DNA of 13,418 bases from Anaerolineae bacterium (GCA_029933115.1 JAOZOT010000014.1:12104-25521), one strand, 5' to 3'; positions 5,913 through 13,313 are shown, counted from the first letter of the stretch. The notes: generated by a model not told the origin, from the sequence alone. Made by a program: numbers and translations.

Positions 5913-7067
5913 ATGAAAGGTCTAGTGCTAAGTGCCAAATGGGAGCCCCGTGAGGGGTACGAACTCTCAGAGTTCGAGAAGACGACGGGTAAGGCCATCA
6001 CCGGCAACGCCATCTGGCGTCACCCGAAGCTCGAGGTTCAGGAAGTGGAGAAACCTACCATCAAGCCAGACCAGGTGCTCATCCAGGTCAAAGCCTGCGG
6101 GGTCTGCGGCTCGGACATGCACTTCTACGAGACTGATGAGCAGGGGTACATCCTTTACCCCGGCCTGACCAAGTTCCCCACCATTCTAGGCCACGAGTTC
6201 TCGGGGCAGGTCGTCGAGGTGGGCAGCGAAGTCCAGGACCTTGAGGTCGGCGACATGGTCACCGCCGAGGAGATGATCTGGTGCGGCCACTGCTTCCCCT
6301 GCCGCAACGGCTTCCCCAACCACTGCACCAATCTGGAAGAGATCGGCTTCACCATCCCCGGCGCTTTCGCTGAGTACATTGCCATCGGAGCCAAGTATTG
6401 CTGGAAGCTCAACGCCCTGATGGACCGCTACGGCGACGAAGACAAGGTTTACGAAGCCGGAGCCCTGGTGGAACCCTCCAGCGTGGCCTACAACACCGTC
6501 TTTGAACGGGCCGGAGGCTTCCGGCCGGGGGCCTACGTGGCCGTCTACGGTCTGGGCCCCATCGGTTTGGCGGTCGTGGCCGAGTGCAAGGCCTCGGGTG
6601 CAGCCAAGGTCATCGGCTTCGAGCTCTCGGCTCCCCGGCGAGACCTGGCGAAGAAAGTGGGGGCCGACTATGTCTTCGACCCACGCGAGGTGACTCCCCA
6701 CGAGGTGGTGATGGACCTCACCGAAGGCCAGGGAGCCGACCTGCACGTGGAGGCCGCCGGTGCCCCACAGGTGACAGTGCTCGAGATGGAAAAGTCGCTG
6801 GCCATCAATGGCAAGATCGCCCAGGTGGGCCGGGCTGCCACGCGGGTGCCCATGTACCTGGAGACCTTGCAGGTGCGGCGCGGCCAGGTCTTCGGCGCGC
6901 AGGGCCACTCCGGCCACGCCATCTTCCCCAGCGTCATCCGCATGATGGCCTCCGGGCTCATTGACATGACCCAGATCATCACCGCCCGCTACAGCCTGGA
7001 TGAGGTGGTGGACGCCATCGCCAAATCGGTGACCAGGGAGGATGGGAAGATCATGGTCAAGCCGTAG
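5913..7067 (+). CDS. iolM: Zinc-dependent scyllo-inosose 3-dehydrogenase-like (IolM family MDR)
   Basis: This 384-residue medium-chain dehydrogenase has catalytic zinc ligands C65 (in GVCGSD), H94-E95 (in GHEF) and E187 (in LVEPSSVAYN). Structural zinc ligands are C124, C127, C130 and C138 (WCGHCFPCRNGFPNHC). The Rossmann motif is GLGPIGL at 213-219. The N-terminal signature AITGNAIWRHPK, together with EGYxLYPGLTKFP-type and EEMIWCGHC stretches, matches what I recall of Thermotoga IolM, which oxidises scyllo-inosose at C3 to a diketo-inositol in an alternative inositol pathway. Generic names such as threonine or sorbitol dehydrogenase are likely in automatic annotation. ATG 5913 is chosen for GGAGG (5902-5906) at 6 nt; an in-frame ATG at 5880 has no good site. 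The neighbouring IolG-like gene, 19 bp downstream, supports the pathway. No promoter is obvious between the MITE and the start. Confidence 0.8.
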   Translation: MKGLVLSAKWEPREGYELSEFEKTTGKAITGNAIWRHPKLEVQEVEKPTIKPDQVLIQVKACGVCGSDMHFYETDEQGYILYPGLTKFPTILGHEFSGQVVEVGSEVQDLEVGDMVTAEEMIWCGHCFPCRNGFPNHCTNLEEIGFTIPGAFAEYIAIGAKYCWKLNALMDRYGDEDKVYEAGALVEPSSVAYNTVFERAGGFRPGAYVAVYGLGPIGLAVVAECKASGAAKVIGFELSAPRRDLAKKVGADYVFDPREVTPHEVVMDLTEGQGADLHVEAAGAPQVTVLEMEKSLAINGKIAQVGRAATRVPMYLETLQVRRGQVFGAQGHSGHAIFPSVIRMMASGLIDMTQIITARYSLDEVVDAIAKSVTREDGKIMVKP

Positions 7068-7086
7068 GGAAAGGAGGCCGGCGGAA

Positions 7087-8103
7087 GTGTCCACAAAAGT
7101 CAATGTAGGTATCATCGGCGCGGGCCGAATAGGGAAATTGCACGCGGAAAACCTGGCTTACCGGATTCCCGAGGCTAACGTCATTGCCATAGCAGATATT
7201 AACCTGGAGGCTGCCCAGAAATGCGCGGCCGACTTTCAGATTCCCTCGGCCGTTCAAGACCACGTGGAAATCATGAAAAATCCGGACATCGAAGCTGTCA
7301 TCATCTGCTCCAGTACGGATACCCATGCGTGGATGATTGAAGAAGCGGCCGCCGCCGGAAAACACATCTTCTGCGAGAAGCCTATTGATTTTGACTTGGC
7401 CAGGATTGACAGTGCTCTCGAGGCTGTGGACAAGGCGGGAGTCAAGCTACAGATAGGGTTCAACCGGCGCTTTGACCCGAGCTTTAAGCGCGTCCGGGAG
7501 ATGGTGGCCGCGGGCAAAATCGGCACACCGCATATCCTGCGCATCACCAGCCGTGACCCGGAGCCCCCTCCCATCGAATACATCAAGGTCTCCGGCGGCA
7601 TCTTCCTGGATATGACCATCCATGATTTTGACATGGCCCGCTATCTCATCGGCGACGAAGTCGGCGAAATCTACGCTGCCGGTGGGGTCATGGTAGATCC
7701 TGCCATCGGCCAGGCCGGCGACATTGACACCGCTGTCATCGTGCTGCGTTTCGAGAACGGCACTATCGGCACCATTGACAACAGCCGAAGAGCCGTGTAC
7801 GGCTACGACCAACGGGTTGAGGTCTTTGGTTCCGAGGGTATGGTGGCTGTCTCCAACAACACACCCGATACAGCGGTCTACAGCGACGCAGAAGGTGTCC
7901 ACTCTTCGCTGCCTCTGTTCTTCTTTGTGGAGCGTTACACCGAGGCTTACGTCGCGGAGATGCGGGAGTTCATCGAGTGTGTTCAGCAGGATAAAACCCC
8001 TTCTGTGACGGGCACAGATGGCCGCATCCCGGTGGTGATGGGATATGCAGCCATGAGATCCTACGAGGAAAACCGTCCGGTCAAGCTGAGTGAGATTGAG
8101 TGA
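7087..8103 (+). CDS. iolG: Inositol 2-dehydrogenase-like oxidoreductase (Gfo/Idh/MocA family)
   Basis: This 338-residue NAD-dependent oxidoreductase would convert myo-inositol to scyllo-inosose. The N-terminal Rossmann motif is GIIGAGRIG (8-16). EKP with the catalytic K98 (97-99) and the active-site pattern D175-x3-H179-D180 (DMTIHDFDMARYL) follow, as in Bacillus IolG (Lys97, Asp172, His176). The glycine-rich substrate-domain stretch FNRRFDPSF is also typical. GTG 7087 is selected because AAGGAGG (7071-7077) lies 9 nt upstream. A longer frame from 7042 would overlap the IolM-like gene and add a low-complexity Arg-rich start. Scyllo-inositol or another cyclitol remains possible as substrate, since the family is broad. 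It is translated in an operon with the dehydrogenase before it and the HAD gene after it (9-bp gap). Confidence 0.87.
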   Translation: MSTKVNVGIIGAGRIGKLHAENLAYRIPEANVIAIADINLEAAQKCAADFQIPSAVQDHVEIMKNPDIEAVIICSSTDTHAWMIEEAAAAGKHIFCEKPIDFDLARIDSALEAVDKAGVKLQIGFNRRFDPSFKRVREMVAAGKIGTPHILRITSRDPEPPPIEYIKVSGGIFLDMTIHDFDMARYLIGDEVGEIYAAGGVMVDPAIGQAGDIDTAVIVLRFENGTIGTIDNSRRAVYGYDQRVEVFGSEGMVAVSNNTPDTAVYSDAEGVHSSLPLFFFVERYTEAYVAEMREFIECVQQDKTPSVTGTDGRIPVVMGYAAMRSYEENRPVKLSEIE

Positions 8104-8112
8104 CATCGGACC

Positions 8113-8799
8113 ATGATTGCCGCTTTCTTTGACTTGGACGGTACTCTGTACACCGGCCACATCTGGAAGGCTATCACCCGGCATCACTGGATTCACCGCA
8201 AAAAGTTGCCTTTTCTGCTGGCTTTTCTGACCACTCACCTGGGCCCCTGGCCACTGGTCAAAGCGGGGCTGTTGGACCGGGAGAGTTACTTCAGAAGATG
8301 GGGAGAAAATATGGCCGGCATGGTAGGCGGGTTCTCCCGTCTGGAGGCTCAAAGGCTCTTTCTGTGGATCTGGGACCACGACGTGGCTCACTCTCTGTAC
8401 TCCGAGGCGATGTCCACCTTACGCTGGCATCAGGAGCAGGGACATCTGGTGATTCTGGTGTCAGGGACCTTTCAGGAGTTGCTGGAGCTCATCGCGCAGA
8501 GGCTGGGAATTCCCCACGCGGTGGGCACCCCCCTGGAAGTCCGCGGGGAACGCTACACGGGCCGGATTGTGCCCCCTTTCTGCTTCGGCCCCTACAAAGT
8601 GCAGAGGACGAAAGAGTTCCTGGAAGCCGCCGGTTGGGAGGTTGATTTCGCTTCCAGCTTTGCCTACGCGGATACCGCCTATGACGTGCCCCTTTTGGAA
8701 TCAGTGGGCAATCCTGTGGCTGTCCGCCCTGACGAGGGACTCCTGGCCCACGCCCGGCAGAGGGGATGGACCGTGATGGGCACGCCCAAAGGCCATTGA
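8113..8799 (+). CDS. HAD-IB family phosphatase (SerB/CicA-like)
   Basis: This 228-residue haloacid-dehalogenase-type phosphohydrolase has all four motifs. Motif I is DLDGT with D7 and D9, motif II is S117 in LVSGTF, motif III is K162 in GPYKVQRTKEF, and motif IV is YADTAYDVPLLE with D187 and D191. The helical cap between residues 12 and about 105 fits the HAD-IB subfamily, which includes phosphoserine phosphatase and lipid- or sugar-phosphate phosphatases. The cap has a hydrophobic Trp/Phe/Leu-rich stretch (about 32-50) that may form a membrane-facing surface. It follows the IolG-like gene by 9 bp with only a weak ribosome site, so it is likely translationally coupled. Its substrate is unknown. 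A role on an inositol phosphate or pathway intermediate is possible from context but unproven. Confidence 0.85.
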   Translation: MIAAFFDLDGTLYTGHIWKAITRHHWIHRKKLPFLLAFLTTHLGPWPLVKAGLLDRESYFRRWGENMAGMVGGFSRLEAQRLFLWIWDHDVAHSLYSEAMSTLRWHQEQGHLVILVSGTFQELLELIAQRLGIPHAVGTPLEVRGERYTGRIVPPFCFGPYKVQRTKEFLEAAGWEVDFASSFAYADTAYDVPLLESVGNPVAVRPDEGLLAHARQRGWTVMGTPKGH

Positions 8800-8841
8800 G
8801 CACTCTCGGTCCATAAGGCTCGACCTTCCATCCGCCGAGTC

Positions 8842-8870
8842 TTGATTTTTAGCCCATCTCATAGTAAAAT
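8842..8870 (+). promoter_or_regulatory. Promoter of the ABC transporter operon
   Basis: TTGATT (8842-8847) and TAAAAT (8865-8870) are separated by 17 nt, in the 102-bp gap after the HAD gene. The start would fall near 8877, about 25 nt before the ATPase GTG. Immediately downstream, TTGCAAGTGCAG has two TGCA half-sites that could be a repressor operator, but this is weak. Transporter genes may therefore be expressed separately from the dehydrogenases. Confidence 0.65.
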
Positions 8871-8901
8871 TGCAAGTGCAGGTTAAGGAGGCAAAAAAGC
8901 G

Positions 8902-9678
8902 GTGGAGCCACTGGTCCGGATGAAAAAAATATCCAAAAGCTTCGGCCCGGTGCAAGCCCTTCGCCAGGTAGATTTGACCTTGCATCAGCGTGAAGTCTTG
9001 GGGCTGGTGGGCGACAACGGCGCCGGCAAGTCAACTCTGATGAAGGTCCTAACAGGTGTCTACCGGCCGGACGAGGGTGAGATTTATCTCAATGGCCAGC
9101 GGGTGCGCTTTAACAGTCCCTATGACTCGCGTAATGCCGGCATCGAGATGGTCTATCAGGACCTGGCCCTGGCCGGCAATCTGCACGTTGCGGGCAATAT
9201 CTTCCTGGGTCGTGAGCTGACCAAGAAATATCTGGGAGGGCTGATCAAGTTCTTAGATCACAAAGGTATGGCCCAGGAAGCAGCCCGACTGCTGGAACGC
9301 CTCAGGGTCGAAATCCAGTCGGTGGATCTCAAGGTGGAGACCCTCTCTGGCGGCCAACGTCAGGCAGTGGCCGTTGGTCGTTCCATGGGCTTCAACGCCA
9401 GGGTGGTCATCATGGACGAGCCCACGGCCGCCCTGGCCGTCACAGAGGTGGCCAAGGTCCTGGACCTGATCAGGAACCTCAAGGAGCACGATGTCTCGGT
9501 GATTCTGATCAGCCATCGTATGCAAGACATCTTCGAGGTCAGCGATCGCATCATGGTCTTGCGCCAGGGGCGCAAAGTAGGCGACCTGGTGCGCTCGCAG
9601 ACGACGATGGACGAGGTGGTAGCCCTGATCACCGGCGCTCAAGGGGAAGCCTTGCAAACCGTCACGGAGGTGGCCTGA
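8902..9678 (+). CDS. Sugar/cyclitol ABC transporter ATP-binding protein (single-domain, CUT2 type)
   Basis: This 258-residue cytoplasmic ATPase energises the permease encoded next. Walker A is GDNGAGKST (37-45), the Q-loop Gln is Q86 (VYQD), the signature is LSGGQ (148-152), Walker B is VVIMDE (168-173), and the switch His is H205 (ISHRM). It has only one nucleotide-binding domain, whereas RbsA/MglA-type subunits have two in about 500 residues. It therefore resembles the FrcA-like short subunits that work as homodimers. GTG 8902 is used because AAGGAGG (8885-8891) lies 10 nt upstream. The stop overlaps the permease start (TGATG), so the two are translationally coupled. Inositol or a related cyclitol is proposed as the substrate because of the upstream dehydrogenases. 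Confidence 0.92.
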   Translation: MEPLVRMKKISKSFGPVQALRQVDLTLHQREVLGLVGDNGAGKSTLMKVLTGVYRPDEGEIYLNGQRVRFNSPYDSRNAGIEMVYQDLALAGNLHVAGNIFLGRELTKKYLGGLIKFLDHKGMAQEAARLLERLRVEIQSVDLKVETLSGGQRQAVAVGRSMGFNARVVIMDEPTAALAVTEVAKVLDLIRNLKEHDVSVILISHRMQDIFEVSDRIMVLRQGRKVGDLVRSQTTMDEVVALITGAQGEALQTVTEVA

Positions 9679-10778
9679 TGTCAACCATGGCTCGTACAGT
9701 AAAAACGCGCCGCTTTTCCGTGGGGGCAGTGCTGGACCGCTTTGGCATCGCTCTGGCCCTGCTCCTTTTGATGGCCATCCTCACCATCCTCTCGCCGGAG
9801 TACTTCCTGACCCGCGAGAATCTGACCAATGTGGCGGCGCGCATAGCCTTCATTGCCTTGCTATCCCTGGGAGAGTTCCTGGTCATTTTGACAGCAGGCA
9901 TTGACCTCTCGGTGGGAGCCGTGATGGGGCTTTCGCTGATTGTGCTGGCCTGGTCCAGCCATCATTTGTATGAGTGGTACGCCGGCTGGTATTACGCGGG
10001 CGCCGGTATGGCTGCCAGCCTGCCTCCGCCTGAAGGCCCTGTCGTCCTCACCACCATCAGCGTGTTGGCTATTGCTGCTACCCTGGGCGTTGGTGTCCTG
10101 TGTGGCCTGCTCAACGGTTGGGGTTTCACCAAACTGCGCCTGCCCCACCCCTTCATCATGACCTTGGGTATGCTGAACATCGCCCGGGGCGCGGCCTTTC
10201 TCATCAGCGGCGGCTCCCCCATCACCGGCCTGCCCAAGGCCATCCGGGTGTTTGGGGCTGGCAATATCCGCCTTTTCCAGTTCGCAGACGGGGAATGGTT
10301 CAAAATCCCTGTCTCGTTTGTGGTTATCCTTGTTTTCTACTTTGTCTTCTGGGTCTTTTTGACCCAGACCAAGACTGGACGCCACATCTACGCCGTGGGA
10401 GGCAGTCCCCAGGCAGCCCTTTACGCCGGGGTTGATGTGGACCGCGTTCTGAACAAGGTCTACATGTTGGCCGGCCTGCTGGCCGGCGTGGCCGGCGTCA
10501 TGTACGCCGGTCGCATCAACTCTGGCACCCCCAAGGCTGCTCGTGGCGGCGATGAACTCGACGCTATCGCCGCAGTCATCATCGGAGGGGCCAGCTTCTT
10601 TGGCGGGCGGGGCACGGTGATGGGCACCTTCATCGGCGTTTTGATCCTGGCTTTCATCCGCAATGGCCTCAACTTGCTGAACGTGTCCGTCTTCTGGCAG
10701 GAAGTAGCTATTGGCGTTATCATTATCACCGCGGCCTTTGTTGACGTGATCCGTCTCCGCACCGGCCAGCGAGAATAA
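9678..10778 (+). CDS. Sugar/cyclitol ABC transporter permease (RbsC-like, BPD_transp_2)
   Basis: This 366-residue integral membrane protein has about 8-10 hydrophobic segments. It belongs to the branched-chain/ribose permease family. Diagnostic stretches are ILTAGIDLSVGAVMGLS (about 72-88), the cytoplasmic coupling region TGRHIYAVGGSPQAALYAGVDVDRV, and GGASFFGGRGTVMGTFIGVLIL. A Trp/Tyr-rich extracytoplasmic stretch after the second to third helices (HHLYEWYAGWYYAGAG to PPPEGP) is longer than the equivalent loop in RbsC. The ATG overlaps the ATPase stop by 1 nt, and GGAGG (9666-9670) lies 7 nt upstream. Together with the ATPase and the binding protein at 11957 it would form one importer. A single permease gene implies a homodimer. 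Confidence 0.92.
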   Translation: MSTMARTVKTRRFSVGAVLDRFGIALALLLLMAILTILSPEYFLTRENLTNVAARIAFIALLSLGEFLVILTAGIDLSVGAVMGLSLIVLAWSSHHLYEWYAGWYYAGAGMAASLPPPEGPVVLTTISVLAIAATLGVGVLCGLLNGWGFTKLRLPHPFIMTLGMLNIARGAAFLISGGSPITGLPKAIRVFGAGNIRLFQFADGEWFKIPVSFVVILVFYFVFWVFLTQTKTGRHIYAVGGSPQAALYAGVDVDRVLNKVYMLAGLLAGVAGVMYAGRINSGTPKAARGGDELDAIAAVIIGGASFFGGRGTVMGTFIGVLILAFIRNGLNLLNVSVFWQEVAIGVIIITAAFVDVIRLRTGQRE

Positions 10779-10801
10779 TCACCTTGTCCAACCTGCTTTG
10801 A

Positions 10802-10836
10802 AGCCGGACACTAGCGTTTTGTCCGTAGTGACGGCT
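10802..10836 (+). promoter_or_regulatory. Possible intergenic hairpin after the permease gene
   Basis: AGCCG (10802-10806) pairs with CGGCT (10832-10836), and inside it ACTA pairs with TAGT across a small internal loop. It lies in the 90-bp gap between the permease and lipoprotein genes. It could tune differential expression or protect the upstream mRNA. No T-tract or clear promoter accompanies it. Confidence 0.3.
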
Positions 10837-10868
10837 TTGGCCGTTCAAGATAAGGAGAGTACCGAGCA

Positions 10869-11792
10869 GTGAGATACGTACTGTGGTTAGTCATCATCGG
10901 CCTCCTGTTTGGAGCCTCTGCCTGCGACATCGAGGTTCTCGGCGGCGAGTTCGTGACTCCTACACCGGCTGTCACCGCAGGACCGACCCCTACCCCTCTC
11001 ATCTTCGGTCGGCCAGGGACGCAGCCTACGGCTACGCCACGCCCTCCTACCCCCACGCTGACTCCTACTCCCACTCCCATCCCCGGGGTAGAGGCGACGC
11101 CTACCAAAGAGCCGGCAATACCAGAGCAGATGGTCACTGTCCCGGCGGGTCCCTTTCTCATGGGCTCCGACAGCGGGGAGCCAGACGAGCAACCTCCCCA
11201 CGAAGTGGATTTGCCGGCCTTTGAGATTGACCGGTTCGAGGTGACCAACGCCGATTTCGCCCAGTTCGTGGAGGCAACGGGCTACCAGACAGACGCCGAA
11301 AAGGAGGGGCTCTCCCGGATTTGGCGGGATGCTGCTGAGGGCAAAGATGACCACCCGGTGGTCTATGTCAGTTGGAACGATGCCCAGGCCTTTTGTCGGT
11401 GGCTGGGCAAGCGGCTGCCCACCGAGGCCGAGTGGGAGAAAGCGGCGCGGGGCACTGATGGACGTCTCTATCCGTGGGGCAACGATTACGACCCCGGCAA
11501 GCTCAACGGTAAGGACAGCGGCATCCGAGGAACCGCTCCTGTGGGCAGTTTCCCTGAAGGCGTCAGCCCCTACGAAATCTTTGACATGGCCGGCAACGTC
11601 TGGGAGTGGACAGCCGACTGGTACGAGCCTTATCCCGGTTGCACCTTCCGGTCGGATTACTTTGGGCAGAAATACCGAGTGCTGCGCGGCGGAGGCTGGT
11701 TTGAAACGGCCGAGTGGGTACGCACTACCGTTCGCAATGCCAACAGCGAGACCGCAGCCAACGATGATCTCGGTTTCCGCTGCGCGCGCTAA
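10869..11792 (+). CDS. SUMF1/FGE-sulfatase-domain lipoprotein
   Basis: This 307-residue predicted surface lipoprotein has a hydrophobic signal (about 4-15), a lipobox-like ASAC with C19, and a Thr/Pro-rich linker (about 29-80, with TPTPTP repeats) that projects the domain from the membrane. A formylglycine-generating-enzyme-like domain (about 86-307) follows. Diagnostic stretches are MVTVPAGPFLMGSDSGEPDEQPPHEV, FEVTNADFAQFV, VSWNDAQAFCRWLGKRLPTEAEWEKAARG, YPWGN, FDMAGNVWEWTADWY and YRVLRGGGWF. The C-terminal part lacks the paired catalytic cysteines of true sulfatase activators, so it is probably a binding or other SUMF1-like protein. GTG 10869 is preceded by AAGGAG (10852-10857) at 11 nt. 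Its position between permease and binding protein of one transporter is unusual. Its role in uptake is unknown. Confidence 0.9.
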   Translation: MRYVLWLVIIGLLFGASACDIEVLGGEFVTPTPAVTAGPTPTPLIFGRPGTQPTATPRPPTPTLTPTPTPIPGVEATPTKEPAIPEQMVTVPAGPFLMGSDSGEPDEQPPHEVDLPAFEIDRFEVTNADFAQFVEATGYQTDAEKEGLSRIWRDAAEGKDDHPVVYVSWNDAQAFCRWLGKRLPTEAEWEKAARGTDGRLYPWGNDYDPGKLNGKDSGIRGTAPVGSFPEGVSPYEIFDMAGNVWEWTADWYEPYPGCTFRSDYFGQKYRVLRGGGWFETAEWVRTTVRNANSETAANDDLGFRCAR

Positions 11793-11956
11793 CCAGCGGC
11801 CGATAGCAGACGGCCTGCTTCGTTCGATAGCCATCAGCCATTAGCTATCAGCCATCAGCCAAGAGAAAGGAGGGATGTCTATCGAGGAAAGAAGGTGGAC
11901 AACGCGCAACCTTTAACTGATCCACAACTATGAATCCCAAAGGAGGAGGAAGTAAA
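11793..11956. other. Repeat-bearing gap before the binding-protein gene
   Basis: Right after the lipoprotein stop, GGCCG (11798-11802) and CGGCC (11811-11815) can pair, with AGC/GCT extending the stem past a bulge. There is no T-tract. About five imperfect 7-nt repeats (ATCAGCC-like) follow at 11826-11860. A 13-codon frame (MSIEERRWTTRNL, ATG 11875 to TAA 11914-11916) follows AAAGGAGG, but the spacing is only about 1-2 nt, so it is a doubtful leader peptide. The binding protein's own site (AGGAGGAGGA, 11941-11950) ends the gap. No convincing promoter is seen. Confidence 0.4.
11826..11860. repeat. Tandem 7-nt repeat (ATCAGCC)
   Basis: Five consecutive 7-nt units read GATAGCC, ATCAGCC, ATTAGCT, ATCAGCC, ATCAGCC. 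Three are identical. Such simple tandem arrays are slippage-prone and can vary in copy number between strains. Confidence 0.6.
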
Positions 11957-13108
11957 ATGAGAAAGCTGTTTGTTCTAACCATGATTGTGGCTATGCTGGC
12001 CGTCTTTGTGCCGGTGGCTTTCGCCGCCCCGCCAGCGGAGGGCCAAGATTACATCATCTCCAAGGGCGACTGGCTGTCCAAGATAGCGGAAAAGTATCTG
12101 GATGACCCGATGGCTTATCCGGCTATCGCCCTGGCCACCAACGAGAAGCACGATGCGGACCCCAGCTACGCTTTCATCAGCAACGTGGACCTCATCGAGC
12201 CTGGGTGGAAGCTCTATGTGCCCAGCAAGGACGAGGCCAAGACCCTGCTGGAGACCAAGTACAAGATCGCGGTCATCACCAAGGACATCGCGGCCAACAA
12301 CCCCTTCTGGGCAGCCGTGTGGAAGGGCGCTGAGGAGACAGCCGCCAAGTGGCAGGTGATTGAGCTGACCCTTGACGCTCCCACCTCAGAGGCGGACGTT
12401 GACGTCCAGATTGCCAAGGTTGAGGATGCTATCACCAAGGGGAATGAAGCCCTGGTAGTGGCTCCCACCGACGCTTCGGCTCTCAACCCGGCTTTCGACA
12501 AGGCCAAGGCGGCCGGTGCCCCGGTGCTGATCATTGACAGCGACACCACCTGGCCCGACAAGCTGACCTTCATCGGCACGGACAACAAGGCTGGTGGCCG
12601 GCTGGCCGGCGAGTACCTCTGCTCCGAGTTGGGCAGCGGGGCCAAGGTAGCCATCATCACCGGCCACATGACAGCCCAGAGCATTGCCGACCGCGTTAAC
12701 GGCGCAAAAGAATCCTTTGCTGCCTGCGGCGCGACGATAGTGGCCGAGTTGAATGGTCAGCACACCGTCGAGGGTGGCCGCTCGGTGATGGAGGACATCA
12801 TCACCTCCAACCCCGACGTGCAGGGTGTCTTCTGCGCCAACGACAACATGGCTTTGGGTGCCGTCGAGGCCCTCAAGGCGGCCGGCAAGCTGGAGGGTGT
12901 CAAGGTAGTTGGCTTTGACGCCAATCCAGATGCAGCGGCTTCTATCCTGGCCGGTGAGATGTCGGCCAGCATCGCTCAGAGCCCTTACAACATGGGTGCG
13001 TTCGGCCTGGTCTACGGCCTCAACGCTATCCGGGGGCTCTCGGTCCCGTCGCGCATTGACACCGGCACCACCCTGGTCACCGCCGAGAACGCGGAGGCCT
13101 ACAAATAG
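11957..13108 (+). CDS. LysM-fused sugar/cyclitol-binding protein of ABC transporter
   Basis: This 383-residue exported substrate-binding protein starts at ATG 11957, with AGGAGGAGGA (11941-11950) just upstream; an in-frame ATG at 11930 would add nine residues before the signal. The signal peptide is about 1-23, with cleavage probably at AFA/A. A LysM-like module occupies about 31-90 (YIISKGDWLSKIAEKY to WKLYVPS). A type I periplasmic-binding domain (about 102-383) of the ribose/galactose family follows. Typical motifs are NNPFWAAVWKGAEETA, ALVVAPTDASAL, VLIIDSDT, FIGTDNKAGG and VFCANDNMALGAVEAL. There is no lipobox cysteine at the mature end, so the LysM part may hold it at the peptidoglycan. 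It is the last gene of the transporter operon and probably brings inositol or a related sugar to the permease. Confidence 0.93.
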   Translation: MRKLFVLTMIVAMLAVFVPVAFAAPPAEGQDYIISKGDWLSKIAEKYLDDPMAYPAIALATNEKHDADPSYAFISNVDLIEPGWKLYVPSKDEAKTLLETKYKIAVITKDIAANNPFWAAVWKGAEETAAKWQVIELTLDAPTSEADVDVQIAKVEDAITKGNEALVVAPTDASALNPAFDKAKAAGAPVLIIDSDTTWPDKLTFIGTDNKAGGRLAGEYLCSELGSGAKVAIITGHMTAQSIADRVNGAKESFAACGATIVAELNGQHTVEGGRSVMEDIITSNPDVQGVFCANDNMALGAVEALKAAGKLEGVKVVGFDANPDAAASILAGEMSASIAQSPYNMGAFGLVYGLNAIRGLSVPSRIDTGTTLVTAENAEAYK

Positions 13109-13124
13109 ACTTTTCTGTTCCGAT

Positions 13125-13148
13125 GGCCCGGATTACCCTGTCCGGGCC
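13125..13148 (+). terminator. First hairpin after the binding-protein gene
   Basis: GGCCCGGA (13125-13132) and TCCGGGCC (13141-13148) form a perfect 8-bp GC-rich stem with an 8-nt loop, 17 nt after the stop codon. The following bases are only partly T-rich (CTTCTTT). It may stabilise the mRNA 3' end or act as a first, weaker terminator. Confidence 0.55.
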
Positions 13149-13172
13149 GTCGGCTTCTTTAGCCCAAACACC

Positions 13173-13210
13173 GAGGCGGGTCAGCGGGCACTTTGACCCG
13201 CCTCGTTTTG
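13173..13210 (+). terminator. Rho-independent terminator of the transporter operon
   Basis: GAGGCGGGTCA (13173-13183) and TGACCCGCCTC (13194-13204) form a perfect 11-bp stem with a 10-nt loop, followed by GTTTTG. The strong stem plus a short T-run fits an intrinsic terminator. It lies about 65 nt after the last gene. Confidence 0.8.
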
Positions 13211-13238
13211 CCTTCGGGCTTGCGCTGCGCGGCTTGGG

Positions 13239-13260
13239 GAGCTTGCTACCCCTCAAGCTC
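13239..13260. repeat. Perfect 7-bp hairpin
   Basis: GAGCTTG (13239-13245) and CAAGCTC (13254-13260) form a perfect stem with an 8-nt loop in non-coding sequence after the terminator. Function unknown. Confidence 0.4.
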
Positions 13261-13313
13261 AGTAACACTTTAGTTTTGTGAGCCACTGTCTACGAGAGCA
13301 GTCACCGCCTCCC

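Noticed and set aside
6186..7115. Long minus-strand frame of 309 codons opposite the IolM-like gene
   Set aside because: It is a His/Gly/Leu-rich antisense shadow produced by GC-rich third positions of a well-supported gene.
7447..8391. Minus-strand frame of 314 codons opposite the IolG-like and HAD genes
   Set aside because: It spans two genes with clear motifs on the plus strand and has no family resemblance itself.
10887..11834. Minus-strand frame of 315 codons opposite the SUMF1-type gene
   Set aside because: It is an Arg-rich shadow; the plus-strand protein has an unmistakable FGE-sulfatase domain.
13077..13286. Minus-strand 69-codon frame at the operon end
   Set aside because: It crosses both terminator hairpins and has a low-complexity Lys/Arg/Pro composition.
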